Source of the DNA: Crambe crambe
Taxonomy: Eukaryota; Porifera; Demospongiae; Poecilosclerida; Crambeidae
NCBI GenBank assembly: GCA_963924555.1
Contig: OZ004583.1
Coordinates: forward strand, 7,206,582-7,270,581
Direction: 5' to 3'
DNA length: 64,000 nt
A program made the translations under genes and the position numbers. Below the pieces are notes generated by a model. The model ran no database searches, had not been told where the DNA came from, and saw only the letters and a program-made list of their open reading frames with translations. This document shows positions 10,971-23,536 of this stretch, in pieces. How positions within the stretch are numbered: position 1 is the first letter of the stretch; the number at the start of each line of letters is the position of its first letter.

Positions 10971-11128
10971 TCTGACATGGGTGTGTTGAGTGACAATCCC
11001 TGGTGAGAGCAGGGACTGTCAGATGTGCCCTGACATCCATGGAATATCTGACAGGGGTGTGTTGGAGTGACAATCCCTGGAGAGAGCAGGGACTGTCAGA
11101 TATGCCCTGACATCCATGGAATAACTGA
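10971..11128. repeat. Two-copy 76-bp tandem repeat
   Basis: Units begin tctgacatgggtgtgtt (10971) and tctgacaggggtgtgtt (11047), differ by only a few bases, and a third unit starts and breaks off at 11124. No coding function. It lies just beyond the last surviving exon of receptor copy A3. Confidence 0.8.
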
Positions 11129-11238
11129 CACGGCTGAGATGATGAGACCATCTCTAGAAGACTGCCAAGAAGCATCACATGCATCCACATGTACACATAA
11201 ATTATTAATAATTATAACCTGAGAGAATTCTTACTTAC

Positions 11239-13538
11239 TTTTTTGCAGTCCAACGTAAAATCCCACTGCCACCTACAACACAAGAGATACAACCAATCTT
11301 GTCATGGAGAGACCCAGAGATACCCACAGTCCTAAAGGAGAAAACAAAACTGATCATTGAGTCGGTGATGACTCGAATTATGGCTACCTTTTGTAAATAT
11401 CATCGAAGTAATGATCACTCTTGCCACACTTAATAGTATCACATCCACAACCAGCAGACCTTGATTTTCAGATGTCAACTGTGCACCTACACATAACAAC
11501 ACAATTTTTTATTACCATAGTTATGAACTTCAAAAAATAAACTCACCTTCACTAGAAATGAAGTTTCCTCTGATCTGAGAAGAAGTGTTGATGGTCACCT
11601 GATAATAATGAATTGTAGCAGCATCTGAGACAGTTATTTGTAGAGGGGAATTGAGGGAAATAGAAGATGGAGGGCTCAGGTCCTGGTAAGAGGAGTCACG
11701 GTCATATTGGAAGAAGCAGTCTTCTTCTCTCATAGGGTAGCAGGGGTGTATCCACAGAATTTTGAGTGGCCCGGTGTGCTTGTGCATGGGATCACCATGC
11801 CCACTTTATCCTTCACCCACTTATCAGAAGGATGCTAATGTGATCATGATTCTTGAAGATTCATATAATCACTTAGCTAACTCTGCAGGCATGGGATGAA
11901 ATTATAATTGGATAATAAAAGTGGTCTGGTGAAAACCGGACCAACCGGAGTGGTGGATACACCCCTGGGTAGGAACAGAGGACAGAGGTCACACAGCCCT
12001 CAGAGGAGGCAGTAACATTAAAGAAAGATGGGATGGTAGTGTCTAAATAATACTATCATGCAATCAATTAATCAACTCACTTAGAGGTGTGGAGGTGCTA
12101 GTTGACCCAAAGGCTCCTGTAACATTAATACCGATAAAATAGTTTTGGTCTTGTGAGGAGATGGGGAAGGATATGGAGCAGAGGTTATCACTGCAGTTGT
12201 CAGTGTTGATCATCCTCTCCCTTGTGCTGCCCTCCAGGACCACTGTGTAGCTTACGAGATGATTAAAGGAACATTTGAATCTGAAAGAGAAGAAAAAAAT
12301 ACTGTATAGAGCTAAAGAGCTAGCTAACTTGTTGCATCCACTTCACTGTCAGAGTCAGTCGTCCATGGACATTCTGATCATACAGTGATGAAACTCTAAC
12401 CTCAGGAGTTTGAGGAGCTGCATAAAACATCACTCATTCCTTTCCTTTACATCATAGTTCTTACTGGGCACTCCTTCTTTATACTATTACATAATTATAC
12501 ATTCCCTAGCTGCTGATAATAATTTCTAGTTACCCACCTTGGAGTGTTCATTGGTACCCATGCTAATTCTGGGGTGTGAGGGGTCAGAGTCTTGATATGA
12601 AATGTATTTCTGACATGATAAGTCCAATCAACCAAGCACTATGCATCAAAGTTCAAAGTTACTATTATACCTTGTGGGTGGACTATCAACCCCTTCTTGG
12701 TTCCCACAGTTGATGGCACTGACATTGAAGGAGTAACGTGTCCCCAGGACCAGTCCAGAGCAGTAGTAATTCTTGCTGGGTCTCTATCATGATCATACAA
12801 AAAATTGTAGGGAGTATAGTAGCTATAGTTAATGGAGTTCTACGTATGTGGTTTTCCCAGTCGTGCATTAAAGTGCACCATATCAAAATTCATTTACTCC
12901 CATCATATTTTTCAGCTAGTGCATGAAAATAGCAACATGTATAATGCTCAACACACAAAATCATAGTGTGTAAGAGACTCACTATCATCTGATCACAGGA
13001 AGTGGTGGCAGGGTTCACTACCACACGATACATCTCCACATCATACTGCAAGGGGGACCACTGGATGGAGACCACTGTAACATTGGTTCTGAGGATAGAG
13101 CAGCTAGCGAAGGAGGGTTGAGGAGGGACTATTATCAAAGAGAAGATGAAGTTCTATAGCTATGGTACAAATATTATACGTAGTTACCTCCAATTTCTGT
13201 GACATTGAGCACTTCACTGGATATAAAACCACTATGGCACTGAATCATTGATCCTTTCAGAATTGAAACATTACTACTCAATGTAGATACAATATCAATA
13301 GCCAGTAGACTATTCTGGTTTTCAGAAGCACGATGATCCTTACTTCCACACCCAGTAAGGAAGGATAGTTTGTGGAAAGGTATCGTCTAGTCCAAATAAT
13401 TATAAGCTGCACAGTCAGGGCTCCGTAACAACCCAATGCCCACTGTGCTTGTACAAGTGAACTGAATTGGTCCAGTACAAATGGGTCCATTAGAGGGAGG
13501 GGAAGAAGTTAATGAGAGTTGTGGGATGGCAATAACTA
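11239..13538 (-). pseudogene. Receptor family copy A3: inverted, dead
   Basis: Minus-strand exons in order: Ig 13538-13188, FN3a 13128-12983 and 12783-12671, FN3b 12417-12329 and 12280-12081, FN3c 12042-11547, first membrane segment 11486-11388, second membrane segment 11331-11239. Lesions: the Ig exon needs frame changes around 13330-13420; FN3c holds the 227-bp element at 11741-11967; the first membrane segment has lost 9 nt; and a TGG-to-TAG change gives a stop at 11273-11275 in the second membrane segment. The third membrane exon and all tail exons are missing. It lies head-to-head with A2. Confidence 0.8.
11741..11967. mobile_element. 227-bp TIR element inserted in an A3 exon, 5-bp TSD
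   Basis: It begins caggggtgtatccac and ends gtggatacacccctg, with ggtag duplicated on both sides (11736-11740 and 11968-11972). The paralogous exons in A2 (near 18085) and A4 (near 51300) preserve the empty site, so the insertion is resolved to the base. The interior has no coding capacity. CAGGGGTGT termini recall hAT elements, but a 5-bp TSD is short for those, so the superfamily is left open. Confidence 0.85.
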
Positions 13539-13610
13539 CTGTATTCAGAAAAAAAATATCAGTGATTAATGAATGGTTCAGCTATAGCTATATACTTATG
13601 TACATCAATA

Positions 13611-14104
13611 GACCATTTTTTGTCGGGGGTGTGACTCATCAGCTCACATGATAGACCCACCCACGCGATTAGCTAGGGCGCGCGCTAGTCGCATGCTGGG
13701 TAAGGCAAGAAACAATGGCAGCTAACTAATAGTAATATTATTTTTCAGAGAGCAAGCTATAGATGCCTTATCAGAGCATTTTACGCGATCCTATTGTACT
13801 TCTCTAGAAGGAAGGTATGCTGAAAAGCTCAAGATTGACAAAGAAGACTTGCCTGATCCATATGGTACCTGAGCTAAGATGTTTAAGTGGCCAAGCATCC
13901 AGTTTGGAGATTTTAATTGATAGGAACCTGTCCTTATTCTTTGCTGTACCGCTTAGTGCAGCCTATTCCACAGAAACTAGAAGGCATTCTTTAATACAGC
14001 TAGCCAGCTTCGAAGCTTCCGCCCTACGTAAGAACGATTTTTAGGTAAGGGTCATCATACCTTCTACGGTATCATGTGACTACACACCCCGACAAAAAAT
14101 GGTC
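13611..14104. mobile_element. 494-bp TIR element with TA target, carrying an exon-like insert
   Basis: Terminal inverted repeats gaccattttttgtcgggg and its reverse complement are flanked by TA (13609-13610 and 14105-14106), a Tc1/mariner-type signature. Inside, 13750-14044 reads as exon-like sequence (EQAIDALSEHF, then LEGRYAEKLKIDKEDLPDPYG) broken by stops, and a gtaagg donor-like site follows at 14044. No transposase. Confidence 0.75.
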
Positions 14105-14106
14105 TA

Positions 14107-14896
14107 TAAGATACCTGATAAGTACAGCACAGTATGTGACAGCAACTACAGTACTGGATTATAGTGATATAATTATTAGTAGTTGCTTGGCTAACTCTAT
14201 CCTCACCATGATTGAAGCTAGCTACATCTTGTTTACCTAATAAGGAACTGGATTGTTTTGCAATGATATTTTGGGACTTGCATGTGTAAGATTTGCTATC
14301 ATTAACTAGAACTGCTACACAGAAATTTAGAAAGATAATTTCATACAGCACACACAGATAATGTCTTTGACTTATAAGAACATATTAAATCACAAAGATA
14401 CTTTTAGCCATCCCTCAATTCCCTTAAGCTTCTCCGTTTCTACAGCATTCCGGATCATTAGGACGTCAAATCGTCATGCCCGCAGAGGAACGGTCAACTA
14501 ACTAGCTAGCTGCAACACAACAGAGCTCAATGACTTAAATCATAGATATAAGAGGTAAACCTCTTATATCTACGCTTAAATTTTATTATGCAGGCTATGC
14601 GCGCGCATGATGCATGCACGCGCGTGTACTGGAGGAATCACATGATTAATTTATAATAATGGGCGCGGGCGGCGCGGGGCGGTGTCGTATACCAAAAATA
14701 AAAAAGGAGTGGCACACGAAAAAACCTCACGGTGAGTTTAACTACATGTATACCTGTAGCTGTTATCAGTGCTAATTAAGTAAACATCATGAGAACCTGG
14801 AACAAAATTACCTTCAGCTATAATATTATTTTGTTATGTAATTCAGCTAGCTATCTGATCATGCTCTTGAAATCATCTCATTGCAGTTAACCAAGA
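14107..14896. promoter_or_regulatory. Intergenic region between head-to-head A3 and A2
   Basis: No gene is firmly supported. There is a 14-bp inverted repeat around 14541-14571 (gatataagaggt...cctcttatatc). A short, very GC-rich block at 14661-14688 (gggcgcgggcggcgcggggc) stands out in AT-rich DNA about 210 bp upstream of the A2 start codon, so a promoter role is possible but only inferred. A minus-strand hydrophobic start at 14351 (MLYEIIFLNFCVAVLV) could be the lost signal exon of A3. Confidence 0.3.
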
Positions 14897-17800
14897 ATGA
14901 GTCATACAATACTCTCTACTTTGTGTATCATCATCATGTTGACTGAGACTGTGAATTGTGAGTTTATTTGTGTTAAGGTCCACTAAACCACCTTATACTT
15001 ATCAATTTGTACGCGTATACGGTAGCTGTAATTCTCCTCTCAATGTTAACTTCTTTTGCTGACCAACACTGGCCTGTCATAATGATAGGTTTATTGACTT
15101 CAATTTTTACAGTCAAATATTAAGTTCTATGGACTATGGGTTCTGCTCTTAGTATTTAGTTCAATCTCTTTCAACTTATATAAACATGTCAACCCAGTTC
15201 TCTACCTCCCTCCCTCTCTCCACCCACTCCACACCCTCTCTCCCTCCCTCTCTATACCCCCTCTCTCTAGCTGATCCAGCATTTTCTTTATCTGCTCCTT
15301 TTAATGGAACTTTCTGTCCTGGAAGAGTCACACTCACTTGTCGTGGCATTGAAGTACCTAGTCTGACTTGGACAATTAATGATAGTAATCTTGCAGAATT
15401 CTCAGAGTATGATCCTATGCAATCTTTACCACTTATTCTAACCCTTATTAATCCAAGCAATCTTACATCTGGTATGCAAGTGTTGGTTAACAGGGTTAAT
15501 CTTTATGAGAACAATTCAATTAATTTTGATATAACTTCCACATTAAATGGTGATACATCTCTTCTAAGAGGGTCAAAGATAAACTGTATTCGTAATCCAT
15601 TCAGGAGTGAGCCAGTATATGTAATAGTTAGAACACGGTAGTCTGGTGATTATGGCCAATAAACAACCGAATCCGAGGGCGCAGCCCGAGGATAAGGTTG
15701 TTTATTTGGCCATAATCACCAGGACTACCGTGTTCTAACTGTTATATATCCCCAGGGCGCACGATTTCATTGGTCGGTCTGTAGCTAGAGCGTAGCTACC
15801 CCTTAGTTACGAAACAAAACGAAAACTCCTGCCATGGCTTGTCCCTGTCCTGGGATGTGCCGTTGTTCAGACTCGAACTCACAGTACAGAGCCTCGTGCT
15901 CTCAAGCAAGACTACGAACTACGAGGCTCCTCCCATGCCCACCACACCCGGTACCCAGCTATTAACGAGTTCCTCCACCCACGTTTTGGCGAAGCTAGCG
16001 GAAGGTATGACGAAAAATACCAATGGGCCTTAGAAATAATTTCTTCTTGTGTGAAAATTGCAAAAAAAAAAAAAAAAGCTATGAAGTTTCCTTGTGACCC
16101 AGCACCAGATGACTTCTTCATTTTCCAACAATCAGCTATAAACTACCCAGAGACAGAAATAGATTAATGACAATGTTATAGACTGATCGTTAACTTCTTC
16201 TTCCAACAGTCTGCTATAAACTACCAATACAATACAGAGACAGAAATAAACTCTTTAGTAATAGCTAGCTAATTAATGACAATGTTATCTGATCATTATC
16301 TCATGCATAGATTATCTTCATTATCTTATATTATTATTATTATCAAGATTATCTTCATTATCATCTTCTTCCAACAGTCAGCTTCAGAAAACCTGTTATT
16401 CATAGCCTGGGGAACAGTGCGTTATGAGTCATAACGCACTTTACCCTAAGGGAGGGAATTTATGACAGTAAGAGCACTTTTCTCTATGGGAGTAAATGTA
16501 TTAGGTGGGATATATATTACAGATATCAGAGGTAGGTATATGCATTAGTACATAGTGTGTAGCTATGTATGTCAAACAAGTTAATACTCTACCAAGACCC
16601 TCCTCCTTCCCCTTCTTCTGCTACCTGTTCTCTTGTCCGCACTACTGGAGGTCCAGTGGTCTCCATCCAGTGGTCCCCCTCCTTCACCTCTCAGTATGAT
16701 GTGGAGATGTATCATGTAGTAGTGAACCCTGCCACCCCCTCCTGTCCCAGTGATCAGATGATAGTGAGTCTGTTTTTCATTTGTGCATGTGTCAAATAAA
16801 GAGGCAACCCTTAAACTTTTCTTTCCTGTGTATGAAAGAAAGGGTTACTTTATTGGCTACCTAATTACTATGACAGGGTGAACACAGACATAAGACTTAA
16901 TAATGATGATAATGAGAACTGCCTGTACGTAGCTTCCTTGTGGGGCCCCTATAAACTCATAATTAATTAGCTATATCATTCAAGCATGCTTCGATTCTTT
17001 TATGTGGGACTCTAGGCCATGATGATCAAGGATGTACCCCATAAAGAATGTATGGCTAGAAAATTTATCTAGCTATATATTATGTGAAGACATTATGTGT
17101 CTTGGGTATTATTTTCATAGAGACCCAGCGAGAGTTACAGGTGCTCTGGACTGGTCCTGGGGACACGCTACTCTTTCAGTGTCAGTGCCATCAACTGTGG
17201 GAACCAAGAAGGGGACAGAGACAATTTTACAGTCCAGTTACTAGGTACCAAGGGTAGCGGAGTTCAAAGAATAATTAAATAGCAGTTAATATGCATGCAT
17301 TTATTCATTGAGCTCAGAATTTGGGTTAGGGCCTGAGGTTATATATTATGTGCCATATGCGGTGGAACAGGTCAGGCCAGTTAGGCCCAGACCTCACCAA
17401 TATTTTGAGTAAAACTAGTTAATTAGTAAGTGTGATTTTTATAACAAAAGAAAGTGTCTTATGATGCTTAAATATGACCTGGTGGTATATATATATCAAT
17501 TTTGGGCCTATAATTATGACCAATCGAATTTTGCTTCCAACACGTCTGTCAGTACTACTGTGCTATACAGATAGAGGTCTATAAAATTACTTATCATGCA
17601 TGCAGCTCCTGACATTTCAGTCTTGCCTGTGTATGATCAGAATGGACGACTAAATGAGCTGACAGTGCAGTGGATGCAACAGGTTAGCCATTATATGTAG
17701 CTATTGTATGATGACAACCAATCACTAATCTTTCTTTCTTTCAGACACAATCCTTTTCTGACAGATGCTTCTTTCGTCAATTCCTAAGCTACACAGTTGT

Positions 17801-20434
17801 CCTGGAGGACAGCACAAGGGAGAGGGTGGATCAGAGGATGATCAACTGCAGTGATGACCTCTGTTCCATATCCTTCCCTCTCACCTTCTCAGATCAAACA
17901 GAGCAAAGTTATTTCGTCAGGGTTAATGTTACAGGAGCCTTTGGATCAACTAGTACTTCCACATCTTTAAGTAAGTTGATTAGTGATATAATTATTTCTT
18001 TACTGACTTTTTTATTTAGACACTTCCACCCCCTTTAATGTTTCCTTCTCCCCTGAGGGCTGTGTGACCTCTGTCCTCTGTTCCTACCCTATGAGAGAAG
18101 AAGACTGCTTCTTCCAATATGGCCGTGACTCCTCTTACCAGGACCTGAGCCCTTCATTGTCTTCCTTCCTCAATTCCCCTCTCCAAATAACTGTCCCAGA
18201 TGCTGATACAATTCATTATTATCAAGTGACCATCAACACTTCTTCCCTTAACCTTCAGATCAGAGGAAATTTCACTTCTAGTGAAGGTGAATTAGTATGT
18301 TTCTTGAAGTGCACATAATGATACATGTTGGTGTGTGTAGGTGCACGGTTGACATCTGCAAATCAAGGTCTGCTGGTTGTGGGTGTGATACTATTAAGTG
18401 TGGCCATTGTACTTGGAGTGATCATTACTTTGACGGTATTTAAGAAAGGTATCATTCACAAACACAACTTCCTTGTTTTTTTATTATTTTTGCTTCCTCA
18501 GGACCATGGCTATCTCTGGGTCTCTCTGTGACAGGATTTGTTATAATATTTATATCTCTTGTGTTGTGGGTAGCAGTGGGATTTCATGTTGGACTGCAAA
18601 AAAGTAAACACTTTCTCAGGTTATAATTAATGTCCATTATAATTTGTGTATGCAGATACATGTGATCCTACTTGGCAGTCTTCCAGAAATGGTCTCATAA
18701 TTTCAGCACATGTTTTCTCAGACATCAGTCTCCTAATATTTGTGGCTGCTGGAATATATTTGGTTGTGGATTGTACCAGTAAGGGATATTTAAATATGTA
18801 TCTAGGCCTAAGGGGAGTGCTTCACACCCGTCCAATGAATGAATCTCAAGAATGAATCTCTTTCACTCTATATATTTACACAGGTTTACTCAACTACAAA
18901 AAGAAGAGCAGTGAGGTAGCTATGGATTGCATGCTGCATGCATAGATTCTGCTTTAATTATCCTCACACACACTCGTCCAATTATTATCAGGAAGATGAC
19001 ATTAATTATGTATTATGCATATTGACTGTAGCGAATGAGTTTCTGGCAGAAATGTTTGCATAGAAGTTTGTCAAATAGTATTCAGCACCAACCAAAAGAG
19101 GAAGACTTGGAAGCAAATAAATCGGTAAGTATTCTATTAGTTATGTCAATTGTCAATGATTATTCCTCTCTAACAGAAAGATCGAAAACTTGAAGAGTTT
19201 GAGCTTACTACAGGAGGGAGATTTAAGGAGTTAGAGAATGTTGTAAATGATTTTAGAAAACCAGGACAATCATATATGGAAGCTAAACTGGAGACACAAG
19301 AAAAATATTATCAGGGATATAAAGATAAACTTCCAACTGATGGAGTATGTAGAGTCATTTGTAGTGACAGTGTAGCTAGTCCCACTCTTTCATCATGTAG
19401 TCTAAAGGAGAGGAACCTGCCTCTAAGTGTAAGGGTGAGGACTCTCATTACCGTCCCCTAGACTATGGGAAAGGAGGCAGTGGACATGGAAATAAGGACA
19501 AATCAGCAAGAGAAAGTGGAGGAGGAGGAGAGGAATACAGTGCTCTCAATAGTGACAAAGTAAGTAATGAAAGCAACTAGTGGAAAACATTCTGTAGCTA
19601 TCTAGTTACTATTACTCCAGGCAAGTGGTGGACCCTCACCTTCCCAAGTGCATCACAGTGAGGAAAATCAACACTACCTCCCACTGGACCACAAGAAGGG
19701 AGGTAAAGGAGCTGGAAGCAAGGATAAGCCTTCCAGTACCCAGGGTGGAAGTGGGGAAGAATACAGTGCTCTGGGCAACAGAAAGGTAAGACCAATGATT
19801 ATGCCATAGTACAGTAGTATAATTTCATATTATCCATGCAGGAGAGTGGTAGGAAACCAGCAAAACCCTCACCTTCCCAAGCATGTAAAGAGGAGGGTGA
19901 GCACTACCTTCCACTGGACCATGGGAAGGGAGACAGAAGTGGACACAAGGACAAACCATCAAGTACCCAGGAGGGAAACAGAGGAGAATACAGCGCTCTG
20001 GGTAACAGTAAGGTGAGGAAAAATCCATAATGCCATTAATTTCATGTCATCCATGTAGGAGAGTGGTAGGAAACCAGCAAAGCCTTCAGCTTCCCCAGCA
20101 CATAAAGAGGAGGGTGAGCACTACCTTCCACTGGACCATGAGAAGGGAAACAGAAGTGGACCTAAGGACAAACCATCCAGTAACCAGAAGGGAAACAGAG
20201 AATACAGCACTCTGGGTAACAGTAAGGTGAGGAAAAATCCATAATGCCATTAATTTCATATCATCCATGCAGGAAAGTGGTAGGAAACCAGCAAAACCTT
20301 CAGCTTCTCCAGCACAAGTGGAGGGTGAGCACTACCTTCCACTAGACCATGGGAAGGGAGACAGAAGTGGACGTAAGGATAAACCATCCAGTAACCAGAA
20401 GGGAAGTGGAGGAGAGTACAGTAGCTACACCTAA
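14897..20434 (+). CDS. Receptor family copy A2: Ig/FN3, three membrane segments, YxxL-repeat tail (Ig exon damaged)
   Basis: Exons: signal peptide 14897-14957 (MSHTILSTLCIIIMLTETVN); Ig from 15271 (Cys pair in GTFCPGR...LTC); FN3a 16597-16763 and 17121-17244; FN3b 17606-17682 and 17745-17970; FN3-like 18020-18286; hydrophobic segments 18341-18448, 18502-18603 and 18656-18778; tail 18884-18915, 19050-19124, 19177-19344, 19401-19428, 19462-19559, 19621-19785, 19842-20012, 20059-20226 and 20273-20434 (stop). Phases agree throughout except at the Ig exon end. There the hairpin element at 15627-15741 replaces the donor and the frame stops at 15641. As it stands the locus can make a secreted single-Ig protein of about 145 residues. 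The full receptor needs a cryptic donor. The tail modules carry HYLPL and EYSAL/EYSTL. A family-like last exon at 20820 (EGELGN, stop) is bypassed by the stop at 20432. Confidence 0.7.
15627..15741. mobile_element. 115-bp palindromic MITE at the end of the A2 Ig exon
   Basis: gttagaacacggtagt at 15627 pairs with its reverse complement ending at 15741. Almost the whole element folds into one hairpin, with a loop around 15670-15690. It supplies the stop codon at 15639-15641 and takes the place of the Ig exon donor seen in A3 and A4 (ttggag followed by gtaact). Confidence 0.8.
15742..16590. other. A2 intron with captured exon-like fragment and A-tract
   Basis: 15950-16050 reads open (INEFLHPRFGEASGRYDEKY, then WALEIISSCVKI), unlike the rest of the intron, and is followed by a 16-base A run at 16061-16076. 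Upstream frames do not join to it cleanly. It may be a captured or retroposed gene fragment, but its source was not recognised. A short palindrome (agtgcgttatgagtcataacgcact) lies at 16416-16440. Confidence 0.35.
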
Positions 20435-21649
20435 TATGGTATAGTTAACTTAGTGTATGCAGCTGATTGAGCTGCATGAATATAGTGAAACCTCCGAATA
20501 ATGGACACACATGGGACCCATATCCTTTTGTCCTTTGTAGAGAGGTGTAGCTAATCCTCTTTGGAAGTTATTAATTAAGTTTTTTTTTGTGCAGTGCATG
20601 TAATCAAGAGATTTATCTTCTTTTGGAGTGTCTTTTATCAGAGGTTCCACTGTAGTGATGAATCAGCGTTGATATAGCTAGCTCAGTTAATTCTAATTTT
20701 AAATTGTGAAAGTCAATGAGTGTATATAACTAGCTAATTAATAATTAGCTATGTTGTAGCTATTCTATTGTAGCTACATTAGCTATCACAGTTTTAGTTA
20801 TTTTTCTTCTGTTCTTAGGAAGGTGAATTGGGTAACTAACCTAAGGGATGTATGACACTAGACAGACAGACAAACAGAGGACAAACACTCAATAAATTCA
20901 CAACACAACTTTTATATATGTATTGTTTTGTTATGCTAGCTATGTAGCTATAGCTAATTGGGTTGTTATAATTATTCTGTTCATGTTTGTCCTCGTAAAA
21001 TCTCATAGCTAGTTACTGCACATAGTTAGCTACTTAGTGTTAGCTGTATACCGTCAAGATACATGTTTGTCATGAGGTGAAGGAACAAGAAAGGAGGGAG
21101 GGAAGAAAAGGAAGAATAAAGTAGTCATCAAACTCTTTATTATCAAATTAATTTTGACTTTACAACTTAATTTTGGCTATTAGCTATATAGCTTATAGCT
21201 AGCCAGCCAAAGATAGACCTATACGTTCACCAAAATTAATTACATACCAAGTAGAAGGAAAAAAGAAGAATATATAGCTACGTAATGTAATGTAAATAAT
21301 CAAAGCATGTCTCTTCCCTGAGTATACCTCAGCGCTTCGCTGCCATCACGGATCTCTTAAGTACCTTCGTCCTTCTCCATGCTATTAACTTAAGAGTACC
21401 TAACTCTATAGCTAGCTACTTCGCATATCAGGGAAAAAATACATAGCTAGCTAGCTATCCTGTGTCAAACCTTCTCTAGAGATAGCTAATTCAAAAGATT
21501 TGTGGGGGCAACTGTATGACACATCAATTCATCAATAACTGTACTCCAACAAAGGAGAGGACTAAACAAAATAATAACCTCCAAAGATGACTTGACCTCA
21601 GTGGTTAAAATTTTTTTGTACATAGCTACTTGCTTTGTGGCAGTACTCT
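20435..21649. repeat. A2 3' region: repeat at 20487-20655, otherwise AT-rich
   Basis: 20487-20655 is an imperfect inverted repeat (gaaacctccgaataatggac ... gtcttttatcagaggttcc) related to 5945-6130 and 60505-60560. After it come the unused last-exon homologue at 20820-20839 and the family's conserved 3' flank (gacagacag...gaggacaaac). From 20950 to 21649 I see no gene. Confidence 0.5.
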
Positions 21650-21934
21650 CTAAGTAGGGACGGCACAGAACGCCCCATTGGACTAATACTTAGTATTTTC
21701 TTTCATAACTCCAGAATACTTCCCTACTTCCCTACTACAGTCAGCAACTCCTAACTTGCACCTTCAATGTGCTAGGACTCAAGTATGAAGAGCAGAAGAC
21801 AAAGCAGTATCATTTAAAAATGGTTTTCATCTGGTCATAATAATTATCAAACAACTTATTTCAGAAATAGTTATACCACACTACTAAAAATTAACTCGAC
21901 ATGTTCTAAAATAGCACGTCATTTTCTAACTTGC

Positions 21935-21986
21935 TAGCCTCGTACCCAGGCCTTATTTATTAATAAGGCGCCTGGGTACGAGGCTA
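21935..21986. mobile_element. 52-bp minimal TIR element with 9-bp TSD
   Basis: tagcctcgtacccaggcc at 21935 and its reverse complement ending at 21986 are separated by only about 16 bases. ctaacttgc is duplicated on both sides (21926-21934 and 21987-21995). The ends match the 681-bp element at 649-1329 with one difference, so both were moved by the same transposase. Confidence 0.85.
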
Positions 21987-22176
21987 CTAACTTGCTAGCT
22001 TGTACAACGTGGCAGACATTTTTATGCCCCGCCCCCGTACACGTGATTCTTGAACCTTGACCCGGCTGTCTCTCGATGCTCCTAGGCACTAGTCTGGTTA
22101 TGAATCAAGGCTTGATGCAACGGTATATCAGGTACATATCAGTAGAAATTATATACAAAATTAGGCAATGGCAATC

Positions 22177-22795
22177 CTTATTAGGCCACTATAACTTGAT
22201 TTCCTGTTTCTGGTCAGGGATTTCCCCACAACTGATGCGGCGCGGGCCGGCGGAGAATTAGCATTACATACTTGTACATAATGTAACCTAAAATCAAACA
22301 ATGATTATAAAAAAATTCTATGAGGTCAATCTAATATAAATCTATCCTTGGAAGATTCTTGCAGTGAACAGTACATTCTTGCAGTACATTCTTGCAGTGA
22401 ACAGTACATCAATAATATCCACTGATATGTGTCTACAGTGCCTCGTCTGTAGAGCCTGCTCCAGATGCTGACTATTTATACCTCAATGCAAAGACTGTAC
22501 TGGTCCAAAGAACACTGCAATTCACTAAAGCTGTTTGCTAAAAAAAAAAAAAAAAAAATGCTCTAGCTACATTGTCACTGTAGCTGTGGCTGCTATCAAA
22601 AGATCACTAAGAAATTGATCCTAGATATTTATTTTCACAGTTAAATACTCACCTATTGGTGCATAGAAGTCACTTCCCACAACGAGCTGCTTTACTGTAG
22701 GCTACTATGCATGTGCCAAGTGGTGTTTCTCAATCATTCTAAAACATGCGGGCGGCTGACCAGAAACAGGAAAACAAGCTGTAGTGGCCTTATAA
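22177..22795. mobile_element. Approximately 615-bp TIR element
   Basis: The left end (aggccactataacttgattt, then cctgtttctggtcag) is the reverse complement, with few mismatches, of the right end at 22756-22793. Both continue into GC-rich words (gcggcgcgggccggcgg and gcgggcggctg). The interior is AT-rich with an 18-base A run near 22541. No coding capacity and no clear target duplication. Confidence 0.6.
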
Positions 22796-23536
22796 ACTGT
22801 ATAGATAGCATTAGTCCTTCCAAATCAGATTCATTTCAGCTCATACAATATTACGATGAAAGCTCCAATGAACTACATAGCTACAATATGTGAACTTTGA
22901 TAGCAGGATCACAGCATCCAGTTGCCTATAATAAAATAATAGAGCATTACATCAAAAAAGATGATGAGCAAGTAAAAGAAAAAATATTTATTAAAAAAGA
23001 AAAAATAGGGATGGCTGTGTGCAGTTCAACATCAAGAGAGTGAACTTCAGTCAAGTAACCCCTTACCCATCACTAACTACGAGATCTCATCTTGGCCTGA
23101 AGTTAGCTCGTAGGTAAGAGGTTACTTGACTGAAGTTCACTCTCTTGTTGCTGAACTTTTTTGAACTGCACACAGCCATCCCTACTTTTCTTTTTTATTT
23201 AGAATAATTCCTTATATGCACACCATGATGTGACTGTGCTAGAGAAAAGATACAGTTTCATTCATAGTAAAGGACTCAAACACTGAATTTCAGAATCGAA
23301 TTACGTAAATCTAATCCAAAGTATAATTTGCCGTGTGAAGCTGTTTACAAGGACATATTAGTATAGTTGTGTAAACCAAGGTATAAACTTGTACTGTCAG
23401 TTTGAGTCCCTTGTGAAACAAGTACGTATGTATGTGTGGATAATGGTATGGATGATGATGTGAGCCCTGTATGGTGCAGTTCTTTATGTGAGATGACAGC
23501 ATGTTTAGTTAGCAGCATATCAATTTTTTTTTAATA

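Larger units (their letters stand above)
21650..23205. mobile_element. Candidate hairpin-ended element F3
   Basis: It starts with the motif actctctaagtagggacggc at about 21649 and ends with a 224-bp hairpin at 22982-23205 whose arms contain tagggatggctgtgtgcag. This matches the layout of F2 (23870-25302) and F1 (34909-40885): a TAGGGA start motif and a long terminal hairpin. It holds two younger TIR insertions (21935 and 22177). No target duplication was found, so the left boundary is uncertain. Confidence 0.4.
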
